From: Protula sp. h YS-2021 | Lineage: Eukaryota; Annelida; Polychaeta; Sabellida; Serpulidae | Length of the DNA: 64,000 bases | Assembly: GCA_949752745.1 (NCBI GenBank) | Contig: OX457026.1 | Coordinates: forward strand, 47,129,256-47,193,255 | Reading direction: 5' to 3' | Shown here: positions 33,400 through 42,169 of the stretch, in pieces | How the letters are laid out: each line of letters opens with the position of its first letter | How positions within the stretch are numbered: the first letter of the stretch is position 1 | Notes under the pieces: model-generated | The model's database searches: none | Seen by the model: the letters and a program-made list of their open reading frames with translations, nothing else | Told to the model about the DNA's origin: nothing | Program-made: the position numbers and the translations under genes

Positions 33400-33722
33400 T
33401 TTAACAGCAACTGAGCTAACAAGGGTAATGCAAATTTAGCAATAGCTCCAATAAATCCTCCTTTTTGATTAACCAACTTCTTTTTTCTTCGAAGTGATAT
33501 CTTCTTATTTGCCAGTGTACGTAGGGTATGACGTTCACGCTTGAATAACTTATACCTTTTTGAGCTTAAGGGTAAATGTCCTCGCAATATATTCAAACAA
33601 ATTTCAAACAAGCTAGTTAATTCCTCCTTAGTAGCTTGTTGTAGTAAGGATTTACGTCGTTTAGGCCCGCTGCGTGCAAGCAAGTGAAGGAAAGGTTGAT
33701 TCGCTTGAATACGTTTAGACAT
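33396..33722 (-). CDS. Basic virion protein with GG-hydrophobic tail (108 aa)
   Basis: The ATG at 33722 overlaps the ATPase stop by eight bases. The protein is strongly basic and helical (KRYKLFKRERHTLRTLANKK, RRKKKLVNQ). It ends in KGGFIGAIAKFALPLLAQLL, a GG motif followed by a hydrophobic helix. This layout is widespread next to the ATPase in Polintons and related elements and recalls the adenovirus pX/mu protein with its protease site. A role in DNA packing or membrane interaction is inferred. Confidence 0.68.
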   Translation of the reverse strand: MSKRIQANQPFLHLLARSGPKRRKSLLQQATKEELTSLFEICLNILRGHLPLSSKRYKLFKRERHTLRTLANKKISLRRKKKLVNQKGGFIGAIAKFALPLLAQLLLK

Positions 33723-34362
33723 CTTGGCTGCGAATGGTTAAGTGACTTGGTTCTTGTTCATACGCCACCTTATCAACATATACGTAATGTGTATCTTTTG
33801 GTAAAATGCCTGTACGAATACGTAGTTGATCATTTGTCTTCGGCTTCAAATCAATGAATAAATAGCCGTGAGGTTTGCTGGTAGCATCTTGATAGGCTTC
33901 TATGAGAAATTGAGATTTTCCAGGATACATTTGTCGCGCTAATGTACTTCTTTGTTGACTGTCTCTAGGATTTTTAAACAGAATGATGTAATGTGTATTC
34001 AAACTAATATTACGCATTTCTCTACCATGATGAAACAAATTATGCACAATAAAAATAATGCTTAGATTTTGATGACTTGTGCCAACACTAAATAGACGTG
34101 TCATGCGTTCATCACTATGACATTTGGTCATTAAGTCATCAATGATGAGTAAGTTTGGTTTTTTCGGGTTAAAACGCTCTTCAATGTTATCTGGAATGCC
34201 TTGGTAAAATTCCACACCTTTCAAAGGCTGATCTGCTGCATAGAGCCATAAAATGGTTTTTGGAGAGGGTTTAATTAACTTTTGTTCTAGAATTTCTCTA
34301 ACTAGAGAAGTTTTACCACTGCCTGTAGGTCCAGAGACCAAACACGTGAATGGATGCTTCAT
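33715..34362 (-). CDS. DNA-packaging ATPase, FtsK/HerA (A32-like) type (215 aa)
   Basis: The ATG at 34362 was chosen because it overlaps the integrase stop as ATGA; upstream codons in frame lack an ATG. Walker A is GPTGSGKTS near residue 11-19 and Walker B is NLLIIDDLM. A sensor-like segment IIFIVHNLFHHG follows. The family drives genome packaging into the capsid. The frame is intact here, while the second copy (54390-54950) has internal deletions around Walker A. Confidence 0.85.
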   Translation of the reverse strand: MKHPFTCLVSGPTGSGKTSLVREILEQKLIKPSPKTILWLYAADQPLKGVEFYQGIPDNIEERFNPKKPNLLIIDDLMTKCHSDERMTRLFSVGTSHQNLSIIFIVHNLFHHGREMRNISLNTHYIILFKNPRDSQQRSTLARQMYPGKSQFLIEAYQDATSKPHGYLFIDLKPKTNDQLRIRTGILPKDTHYVYVDKVAYEQEPSHLTIRSQDV

Positions 34363-35452
34363 TTTCGAATGTCTGTTTCTTTCACCCAACTGTTAAACTT
34401 CTTTGGCCAACCTAACCACTTCACAAATAATTCTTTAACACCTCGTCTTTTTCGTGTTTTCAAGACCTTTTCAATTCTGTAGACTGATCTTTTGTCACTT
34501 TCTGCAGTTCTTCTTCATAAAAATGTCCGTCAATATCTTCATCCAAAAAGTCTTTCACACGATACAAGTGTATTCCTTGCTTCTTACAACGATGTGTGAT
34601 AATGAACACTTCTTGCGTCCACTTTATATGATAATCCCGTTGAAATACATATTTCATGTGAGAAATGCGAACCTGATCACCAATTTTAAATTTGTAGGGT
34701 TTTTTCTTCTTTGGTTTTAATTTCAATTTGTCTACATACATATACTTCTACACTTTCGATTCTATGTCTTTACGAATATCTGCAGGAGCATACTTATTAG
34801 GGAGGGAGCCATGAGGTCTATGGTTATAATTATACACTAAGTCTGGAAGGATGTCCATATATCGATACGTTTGATTATGAAGGAAATATCGATACATCAT
34901 TCCCTTTAGAGTACGAATGACTCTCTCAGCAAAGTTGGCTTTGGTTTCGTTCTTTGTCGTATAGGCATGTATTTCCTCCTTCTTCAAAAATGCTTTTACC
35001 CATCTGTTTTTAAATTCAGTTCCTTTATCTGACCTTAGAGTTCGTGGTCTTCGTTGTGTTTCATGAAAAATCTTTTGAAAGGCTTCTATTACGCTGGTAT
35101 GTGATTTATTAGGCATTGGCTGCACCCACAAATATTTGGAAAACACATCAATGACAACTAATAAAAAGTGGGTGTCATCATTATAGGAAGCTATGTTTCC
35201 CATGTCAGCTAAATCAATATCCCACATGTCATCAATTCCACGTGTAATGACACGTTGCCTTTTAAACCTGTATTTTACAGGTTGTAGTAAACTGAAGGCA
35301 TCTTGATCCTGTAACCATTTCTTCACTTGTGAATGAGTGACTGGTTGATCATGTTTTTTTAATATGTGATAAAGTTTGTAAGGACCAGCAAATGCCCCGG
35401 GTTGACCAGGTTTAAAGTAAATATTGGTTAAGTAGTCTTTCCACGTCGACAT
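34359..35452 (-). pseudogene. Polinton integrase with chromodomain; one stop and one frame change
   Basis: The enzyme would join element ends to target DNA, making the 6 bp duplication. The ATG at 35452 starts an N-terminal zinc-less region, then the RNase H-fold core with D,D-35-E residues in WDIDLADMG, RSDKGTEFK and NFAERVIRT. A TAG stop lies at 34750-34748, where the second copy has a Tyr codon. After it comes an SH3-like segment (KFKIGDQVRI). A second break near 34480 moves the C-terminal chromodomain (ELFVKWLGWPKKFNSWV, about 34430-34380) into the -1 frame. The second copy shows the same -1 relation. Confidence 0.85.
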
Positions 35453-35454
35453 GT

Positions 35455-35577
35455 TAACACTAAATGATTAACACTTGTTAACATATCTTGCATTTTATTT
35501 TATCAACACATCTTGCATTTTATCAACATATCATGCATTTTATCAACACATGTTAAATTTTATTTTATCAACATATC
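35455..35577. repeat. Short tandem repeat in the integrase upstream region
   Basis: Four to five units of about 20-25 bp built around TTTTATCAACAYATCTTGCA. They fill the only sizeable gap in the minus-strand cluster, directly before the integrase ATG. The second copy has only about one unit here. Confidence 0.7.
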
Positions 35578-35910
35578 TTACAAATCAAGTATTGATACAA
35601 TGGTGTGAATAATTGGAGTCCATTGATCTTCAATGTATATTAACCAACTACTCAATTCATCAAATGTGATAGCATCTACACCATATTTTTCACAACGTTG
35701 ATTTGCATTATCTAACACTTTATCTAAATGAATGTAATATTTAGCTTCATTCCAATATGTATAGACACATGTAGAATGACACATATGTTCTGAACACTCT
35801 TCATTTTGACAAGCAGGACATACTAAACATGCAAACTTTTTTACAGCTAATAACATTTCTTCACAATATGTTTTTTGCACAATATATTGTCTCAATGTAA
35901 TGTCTGCCAT
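35578..35910 (-). CDS. Cys-rich protein of unknown function (110 aa)
   Basis: The ATG at 35910 overlaps the stop of the upstream gene as TAATG; an in-frame upstream extension has no good start. Near residues 28-48 there is a Cys cluster (CLVCPACQNEECSEHMCHSTC), probably a zinc site. The C-terminus has FDELSSWLIYIED. This resembles the upstream protein's ending DEVREWLIYIAV, so the two may be distant paralogues. Function is unknown. The second copy has an early stop after four codons. Confidence 0.6.
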   Translation of the reverse strand: MADITLRQYIVQKTYCEEMLLAVKKFACLVCPACQNEECSEHMCHSTCVYTYWNEAKYYIHLDKVLDNANQRCEKYGVDAITFDELSSWLIYIEDQWTPIIHTIVSILDL

Positions 35911-36211
35911 TATACTGCAATGTAGATTAACCACTCTCTCACTTCATCAAACAGTCTTGGATCAAATCGAGCAAAGTGATATGCTGCTTCCACATCAAAC
36001 TCCTCAGCTCCATCAATGTTTGAAAACATACACTCTTTGATGAAATCCTCGCGTAAGTTTGGTACGTTCAACGTGGAATGAGCCAGTTCCCAATAAATGT
36101 CAAAGCAAAGTGCTGCAGTTGTTGTTGAATAGATCCAAAACGTGCCAGTTAACTTATCATGTAGTCCACATACTTGTCCTTGAAACACGTTTCTACATCC
36201 ATCTTTCACAT
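35910..36211 (-). pseudogene. Unknown protein, frame break directly after the start
   Basis: The body (to 35910) is open and begins near 36205 with GCRNVFQGQVCGLHDKLTG, ending FDEVREWLIYIAV. No in-frame ATG exists. The ATG at 36211 is followed one base out of frame. The second copy has an in-frame ATG at the same place (52613). So copy 1 seems to have lost one base just after its start. No family was recognised. Confidence 0.5.
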
Positions 36212-36266
36212 GTCCATATAACACGTCTGCACACTGTGACGGCTGGTAAGCAAATGACTCTCAGTC

Positions 36267-36887
36267 TTACTCCGCAGAAACAGTTAGTGAGCCGCACTTG
36301 TTGCAGAAGTTGTCTGGTTCACACAACTTGCAATTGTACTTGTGGCAGTGACAATCATAATCCTCAGCATATCTGTAAGCACCACAATATTCACAGGTAA
36401 GTCCAAGTTGATTTTGCACATCCATATTCTCCAATTGAACTTCAGCCAGTCTTTTCTTGGATAACTTTGACACTTTCATCCGTTTGTCCTTTTGCAGCTT
36501 GATAGGAGTTTTCTTACCATGACATTCCGTACATGGTGATAAGGTTGAATTAATGCTATCCATCTCCTGAAGCAATGTCTCCCATTCACCATCATTCATG
36601 TTGATGTAAAACTTGTATTCTTTCCCTTCAAACAGTGATGCTTGCACAAAACTCACATAGCGCATATCCAAGTATGAAATGACTTCAAGCCACTTCGTTT
36701 GCGTTAAGTACAGTTTGAAGCCAATGTCGCGTAATCTTGCTAAGTTCAGGCACATAATCTTCCACAAGTATGGTGATAAAGCAAGCCATCTCTCTCCACG
36801 TTTGATTCGAATAAATAATCCAAATTGTCCATGCTCCACAGTAATGGTTAAGTTTGCACTAATTTTAAAGCTGCTTGTCTTCTCTAT
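36267..36887 (-). pseudogene. Repeated strand-W-helix protein with C-terminal zinc finger; start codon is ATA
   Basis: The second copy starts with ATG at the codon that reads ATA here (36887-36885). That codon lies 39 nt after a TATAAAAGG box, the usual spacing in this element. There is no other ATG in frame nearby. The body has three PC4-end-like units (LALSPYLWKIMCL, LYLTQTKWLEVISYL, YINMNDGEWETLLQEMD). A Lys-rich linker with CTECHGKK and a Cys/His cluster (CEYCG, CHCHKYNCKLCE, CNKCG) follow. This suggests a nucleic-acid-binding protein. Translation from a non-AUG codon is possible. Confidence 0.55.
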
Positions 36888-36926
36888 GGCTGCGCGTCGA
36901 ATGATGACTGCACTTGACACCTCACT

Positions 36927-36935
36927 CCTTTTATA
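36927..36935 (-). promoter_or_regulatory. TATA box
   Basis: TATAAAAGG on the minus strand, immediately 3' of the CARD-like gene stop (36942) and 39 nt before the ATA codon at 36887. Confidence 0.6.
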
Positions 36936-36941
36936 TGGACA

Positions 36942-38015
36942 TTACATGTATGTTTTCATGAGATGTTTGCAAAATCGCGGAGTGATCTCGTTGAAACCAT
37001 CCAGAAAGGCTGTTGGTAAACCGTCTGTTAGACATTGTCTCATGACAATCACTAAAAAGTCTCCTCGTTTGCGACTCCCAATTATCCATTCAAAGAGCAT
37101 TGGCATGGTGAAATGTCCTGTTTCATAGAGGTAAGCCATCATATCATACACCTTAATACGTTCTTCAAGGTACTTGAAGCCATGTAGCATGACCTTTGCA
37201 CATTTGGAATCGCGATCCTCATCAACACCCTTTGGCTCCGGTAGACATAAAGTCTTAAAAAGTTCCTCATGGAGACTTCTAATAAGTTGAACGAAACGTC
37301 GGGTCATGGCTTCGGAGAACTGTGGCTCTGACGCGGGAAGATGCTCTATGTTTCCTTCTAGCATGTAGATAAGCTGAATGACAGTGTTCACTTCTTCCGT
37401 TAGGTACATGTATGTGTGCTGATCGAAAAAGCCTTCTTCACATAAGCACCATAAAATGTTACAATCCATCAGAGGAATCACTGCTTGAAAGTTTCGTTTT
37501 AACAGCGTGACGTCTTCCTCAGTAACAGGAATAGTTTTGCTTAATTCGAATTTAGATTTGAGCTGCTTTTCATCGTCGTCGCTGTCGTCATTGTCGTCAT
37601 TGTCGTCATCACCGTCGTTGTCGTCATCGTCGTCGTCACCGTCGTCATCGCTTGACATGACCACTTCTTCCTCCTCAAGATGCTCTAGATGAGCCTGTAA
37701 CTTTGTACTAAGTGGTTTGGCGCTACCATTTACAAGCGCATTGGCAACCCAGAACGGATAGTCAGATCCCTCGGGATCGGGCATTGCTTGCTGTACTGGC
37801 TGTACTTCTTCAGGCCTAGTTTGCTGTACTGTAGACACGTCTGACGGAGCCCCTAATGCTTCCTCCAAGGCTTTTTCAGCTTCTGTTAGTGTACTTAGGA
37901 AGGCAGCAGTCTCCTCTGCAGTTAAAACTGCATCTGTAAAAGCCATTGTTTCATTGCTAAAAAGGCTATCAATTTCCATGTTGCTAGCCGTTGTTGCTTT
38001 TCGAGACGTCTCCAT
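36942..38015 (-). CDS. Protein with two death-fold (CARD-like) segments and an acidic linker (357 aa)
   Basis: The ATG at 38015 lies 41 nt after TATAAAAAGG. The N-terminus has ALEEALGAPSDV. Residues about 118-150 are an Asp/Ser run encoded by GTC/ATC repeats on the plus strand. Two helical segments follow, about residues 163-225 and 272-357. The second has LYETGHFTMPMLFEWI and ends PTAFLDGFNEITPRF. This matches by eye the CARD pattern of a hydrophobic helix bundle with G-x-x-AF-x-x-FL near the end. Such a protein could interfere with apoptosis or inflammasome-type adaptors. A DED or unrelated helical fold is possible. The frame is intact. Confidence 0.5.
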   Translation of the reverse strand: METSRKATTASNMEIDSLFSNETMAFTDAVLTAEETAAFLSTLTEAEKALEEALGAPSDVSTVQQTRPEEVQPVQQAMPDPEGSDYPFWVANALVNGSAKPLSTKLQAHLEHLEEEEVVMSSDDDGDDDDDDNDGDDDNDDNDDSDDDEKQLKSKFELSKTIPVTEEDVTLLKRNFQAVIPLMDCNILWCLCEEGFFDQHTYMYLTEEVNTVIQLIYMLEGNIEHLPASEPQFSEAMTRRFVQLIRSLHEELFKTLCLPEPKGVDEDRDSKCAKVMLHGFKYLEERIKVYDMMAYLYETGHFTMPMLFEWIIGSRKRGDFLVIVMRQCLTDGLPTAFLDGFNEITPRFCKHLMKTYM

Positions 38016-38056
38016 GATGGTTTGGCAATGCAATGATTAGAGTGGTGTCGACCCGA

Positions 38057-38066
38057 CCTTTTTATA
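38057..38066 (-). promoter_or_regulatory. TATA box of the CARD-like gene
   Basis: TATAAAAAGG on the minus strand, 41 nt before the ATG. Confidence 0.65.
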
Positions 38067-38074
38067 CTACTGAC

Positions 38075-38220
38075 GGTGAGCCGTGAGCCAGCGGCGTAAA
38101 AAGTAGCTGGGGGGGGGCTCACTAGGTAGCTGGGCGGGGGGGGGGCTCACTAGGTAGCTGGGCGGGGGGGGGGGGGTCCCCACTATATGCAGTCTGCTTC
38201 TGCCTCTGGGGGGGGGGGGT
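38075..38220. repeat. G-tract tandem repeat between divergent promoters
   Basis: CTCACTAGGTAGCTGGGC units separated by runs of 8-14 G. A near-identical block, including GTGAGCCGTGAG, recurs at 41835-41945. Confidence 0.8.
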
Positions 38221-38222
38221 CC

Positions 38223-38230
38223 TATATAAT
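38223..38230 (+). promoter_or_regulatory. TATA-like box of the zinc-finger/RGG gene
   Basis: TATATAAT, 63 nt before the ATG at 38293. Confidence 0.5.
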
Positions 38231-38292
38231 AGCAGCCTCGCACTGTGTGCAGTCAGTCTGCTTTTGATAATTGAAGGAGCAACAACAAAAAA

Positions 38293-39195
38293 ATGCAATA
38301 CAAAGACGAATTCTTTTCGCCAGAGCTTCGGGCTCGCTACTACTTATCAGAGAAGGATATAGATCTCTGGGAAGAGATCTATATAGAATACCAAACATTT
38401 CAATTTCGAAAGTGGAGGAATTTTCTCAGGAACAGACCTGAAGAACAGTTCAACCGGTTTGGCAGGGCGGCGGAGGAAGGATACAAGCGCCGGAGGGAGA
38501 GGTTGCTCGACAGGAGCCAGGACCCGCCGCCCTGCCAGGAAGAAAGGCCAGCCAGGACCACAGCAGCGACAACTACGACGGCGGCGACCCCTGTCAAGGC
38601 GACTCCTGCTGCAACCACGGCGTCGACGCTGACGACTCTGCCGATAGCGATTCCAACGGTAGCTGATGTCACTGTCTTGAAGGTTCCGGCGGAAGAAGTT
38701 GTAGTCAAACGGCGATGTCTTCCTAGCGCCACAGCTACCAAGCCGGAGACAGTGACACCAGCTCCTGAGGAAGAGCTAGCAGCCGCTGTCGCCAGTATAA
38801 CGGACCTCACGCAGGTGGACTTCAGCCTTATGCAGTCACCTTCCGATTTGAACCGCACCGTGGAACTGGTTGACTTGAAACTGGAGGATGGCTCTAGCAA
38901 AGAGTCAACACTTCAGGAGGTTGTCGAAATCTTGGATACGGGCAATACAGTGCAGTACTGTGAGTTCTGCCTTTTTGGAATTCCGGCAGGAACTAAAAAT
39001 ATGCGAGTTCACGAACAGGAATGTAAAGTAGCCCAAGTTTACGGCAATGGTTTCAAGTCAAACAAGGCCACGATAGCGGCGCATAGGAGGAAGGTCGGCT
39101 GTAGGGAGGATGACGGCAGCGGCAGAGGCAGAGGTAGCGGCGGCGCTAGAGGTAGAGGCAGGGGAAGCGGCGGCAGGGGAAGCGACCACACGTGA
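38293..39195 (+). CDS. Zinc-finger/RGG-tail protein, outward-facing accessory gene (300 aa)
   Basis: The ATG at 38293 follows a short A-rich leader. The N-terminus (1-75) is charged and helical (FRKWRNFLRNRPEEQFNRF). A long Thr/Ala/Pro-rich linker (about 85-160) is followed by an acidic segment. Next comes a C2H2-like finger (YCEFCLFG, then RVHEQEC), and the end is a Gly/Arg/Ser tail with RGRGSGGARGRGRGSGG, like RGG boxes. This suggests nucleic-acid binding. No homologue was found in the second Polinton. It reads towards the right terminal repeat and ends 46 nt before a histone-type stem-loop. Confidence 0.7.
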   Translation: MQYKDEFFSPELRARYYLSEKDIDLWEEIYIEYQTFQFRKWRNFLRNRPEEQFNRFGRAAEEGYKRRRERLLDRSQDPPPCQEERPARTTAATTTTAATPVKATPAATTASTLTTLPIAIPTVADVTVLKVPAEEVVVKRRCLPSATATKPETVTPAPEEELAAAVASITDLTQVDFSLMQSPSDLNRTVELVDLKLEDGSSKESTLQEVVEILDTGNTVQYCEFCLFGIPAGTKNMRVHEQECKVAQVYGNGFKSNKATIAAHRRKVGCREDDGSGRGRGSGGARGRGRGSGGRGSDHT

Positions 39196-39241
39196 AGCGA
39201 TGGCAGGGGAAGCAACGGCTGACCGAAGAAAATTCCTCCAC

Positions 39242-39259
39242 GGCTGCTTTTTAGCGGCC
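39242..39259 (+). promoter_or_regulatory. Histone-type 3' stem-loop after the zinc-finger/RGG gene
   Basis: Stem GGCTGCT/AGCGGCC (seven pairs, one G-T wobble) with loop TTTT, followed by TCCCATT. It starts 47 nt after the stop at 39195. It is one pair longer than the histone consensus, so it is a weaker match than the other two. It lies in sequence that is the inverted-repeat partner of the left-end stem-loop region. Confidence 0.45.
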
Positions 39260-39280
39260 TCCCATTATTACGAAATGTAC

Positions 39281-39343
39281 GCTCATCGTGTCATGGTGTT
39301 AGTATGTATGTGTATGCATGAGAGTGTGGGAAATGCTAAAAAA
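39281..39343 (-). repeat. Inner segment of the right terminal inverted repeat
   Basis: The reverse complement pairs with 22610-22664 (shared TGTATGCATGAGAGTGTGGG and flanks). About 2.96 kb of repeats separate it from the outer right repeat, while the left counterpart is continuous. Confidence 0.75.
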
Positions 39344-39369
39344 AAAGGGGGTCTATAAATCATTGATTT

Positions 39370-40060
39370 ATACCCCTCATCTGTCCGTCTGACCGTCTGA
39401 AAAAGCTAAACAAATTGCTGCCTGGGTTAAAAATACCCTGGCATGAGAAATGAAACGCTAAATCTGTCCGTCTGACCGTCTGATGTGGTGTTATGTGCGT
39501 GAAAAGAGAGATAAAAAAAAATTAAAAAAATGATTGTCCGTCTGACCGTCTGAGAAAGCTAAACAAATTGCTGCCTGGGTTAAAAATACCCTGGCATGAG
39601 AAATGAAACGCTAAATCTGTCCGTCTGACCGTCTGATGTGGTGTTATGTGCGTGAAGAGAGAGATAAAAAAAATTAAAAAAATGATTGTCCGTCTGACCG
39701 TCTGAGAAAGCTAAACAAATTGCTGCCTGGGTTAAAAATACCCTGGCATGAGAAATGAAACGCTAAATCTGTCCGTCTGACCGTCTGATGTGTTATGTGT
39801 GTGTGTGAAGAGTGAGAAAAAAATAAAAAAATGATTGCCCGTCTGACCGTCTGAGAAAGCAAAACAAATTGCTGCCTGGGTTAAAAATACTCTGGCATGA
39901 GAAATGAAACGCTAAATCTGTCCGTCTGACCGTTTGCTGTGTTATGTGTGAAGAGAGAGAGAGTTAAAAAAGCCACTATCTGGGTTAAAAAATACCCAGG
40001 CTTGAGAAATAAAACGCCAAATCGGTTGTGGCTATATATGTGAAGAGAGAGGGAACAAAA
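39370..40060. repeat. Tandem array, about 150 bp units
   Basis: At least four units with AAAGCTAAACAAATTGCTGC at about 39402, 39556, 39707 and 39856, and CTGTCCGTCTGACCGTCTGA blocks. A decayed fifth unit is present. Non-coding. Confidence 0.85.
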
Positions 40061-41114
40061 AATAAAAAAGACTGCCCGTCTGTCTGATGTGTGTTTGGAG
40101 AATGAGAAAGGTGAATAAAGAAAAGAGTGTATGGAGAGAGAGCTCCCATCTCAATGCTTGTTCGGTTTTAATTTCTTCTACGGCAAGCCATTAGCGAGAA
40201 AGCAAGAAAAAACAAGAAAAAAAATGATTGTCCGTTTGCCCGTCTCCTGTAGGTCTTATATGTGTGGAGAGAGAGATAGAGCAAAAGAAAATGTGAGGGA
40301 AAAAAATCATTGTTTGCTTGCCTGACTGTCGTGGATTGACAGAGCAAAAGAAAAAATGTGGATAAAAAAGATGAGCACCGTTCGAGAAAGAGTGAAAGAG
40401 AGGCTGTGTTTGCTGACGTAACCGCCGTGGATACGACCCTCGTTTAAAAGTGAAAGAGAGGGACTGGGTAAAAAAAAAGAATGACTAAAGAAAGGAAAAC
40501 GCTAAATGAGTCGTGTGTGGTTAGTATATGTAGGGAGAGAGAGCGAGAAAATCGAAACAACAAAAAGACTGCCTAGTTGCCGTGTCACGTGTGCATGCGC
40601 AGAGATAGAGCTCTGGGTTAAAAATAGTTTCATTAAGACAGCAATGGCTGCCCAGTTTTAATTGCTTCTACGGCAAGCCATTAGCGAGAAAGCAAAAAAA
40701 AAAAAAAGAATTTTCCGTATGTCCGTCTCACGTAGGTCTTATATGTGTAGAGAGAGAGATAGAGCAAAAGAAAAAATGAGGGAAAAATCATTGTTTGTTT
40801 GTCTGACTGTCGTGGATTGACAGAGCAAAAGATAAAGCAAAAAATAAAGAATGGATAAAAAAAGATGGGCACCGCTCGAGAGTGAAAGAGAGGCTGTGTT
40901 TGCTGACGTAGCCGCCGCGGTGTGTGTGTGTCAAAAGAAGAGCTCTGGGTTAAAAATGACGTCTCTTATTTAGGTCACTTCCAATTGCTGCTACGGCAAT
41001 CCATTAGTGAAGGTGTGTGTGTGCTGGGAGAACGAGAAAAGCCCTGAAAAACAGTTGCTGCCGTGATTTGGTGTGTGTGGAGAGAGAGAGGGATAAAAAT
41101 ATAAAAAAAACGTA

Positions 41115-41186
<72 letters not shown>

Positions 41187-42169
41187 TGTGTGTTCGGTTT
41201 TCGTAGCCGCAATGCATGGAGAGTTCTCCCCCTTAAGGAGGCAATGGTTGCTCACTTTTAATTGCTGCTACGACAAGCCATTAGTGATGGGATATGCGTG
41301 TAAAAGCCCTAAAAACACTTGTTTCCGTGGTTTGGTTTGATGTGGGTGAAGAGGGATAAAAACTATAAAAAAAAACAAAAAAAGGACTGTCTGGGTGTCC
41401 GTGTGTCTGAGTGTCCGTGTCTGGGTGTCCGTGTGTCTGGGTGTCCGTTGGTTTGGTTGCCATAGGTGTTACAAGAGTGAGAAAGCTTTAAAGAAAGGAT
41501 TGTTGCTTGTACATGGTCGCAATGCATGGAGACCTCTCTTCCTTAAGGAAAAGAGTGCTCATTTTTAATTGCTGCTGCAATGGTTTGGTTAGAGAGTGAG
41601 AAAGCCAGAAAAAGACTGTTTGTTTGCCCCCAGCTACCGTGGTGTGATGGAGAGAGAGGTAAAAAAAACAAAAAAAAGACTGTCCGTTTGTCCGAGTGTC
41701 CGTTTGTCCGGGTAGTCCGTTTGTCCGGGTGTCCGTTTGTCCGACTGACCCATTTCCAGTCTGGTCTGGCGTGTGTTTGGAGAGAGAAAGCTAAAAAAAA
41801 AGAGTGGTCATTGCTTGTATACATACAGTGGCATGCGGTGAGCCGTGAGTCAGCGGCTAAAACCACCATGGGCGGGGGGGGGGGGGCTCACTAGGTAGCT
41901 GGGCGGGGGGGGGGGGCTCACTAGGTAGCTGGGCGGGGGGGGCCCACTTTTAGGCCACTGGCTCAACGACTCACCGTCCTCCCGGGGCACTCTATGCAGG
42001 CTTAAGTCAATCTTTGCAATTCTGTGTGACGTCATTGATGGGTCAAAATACACAGCAGGCCAGCTCTAACCAGTTCTCTATGAGCCCTTTGCTGTCCGGG
42101 TGCTCAGTGCTCGAGTGCTCGGGTGCTCAAATGCTCGAGTGCTCAAGTGCTTGATTGCTCGAGTGCTCG
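40061..42169. repeat. Low-complexity expansion inside the right terminal repeat
   Basis: Dispersed copies of TACGGCAAGCCATTAGCGAG and variants occur near 40180, 40670, 40990 and 41270. A (TG)n run covers about 41119-41193. GTCCG-rich short repeats lie at 41395-41450 and 41685-41750. A G-tract block copied from 38.1 kb is at 41835-41945. Short TGCTCGAG-type repeats end it. Long ORFs here are repeat artefacts. Confidence 0.75.

Noticed and set aside
37507..37692. Ser-rich open frame on the plus strand
   Set aside because: It is the complement of the acidic Asp/Ser run of the CARD-like protein.
39370..39960. Regular repeats considered as a CRISPR-like array
   Set aside because: Unit length is about 150 bp with no unique spacers, and the context is a metazoan transposon end.
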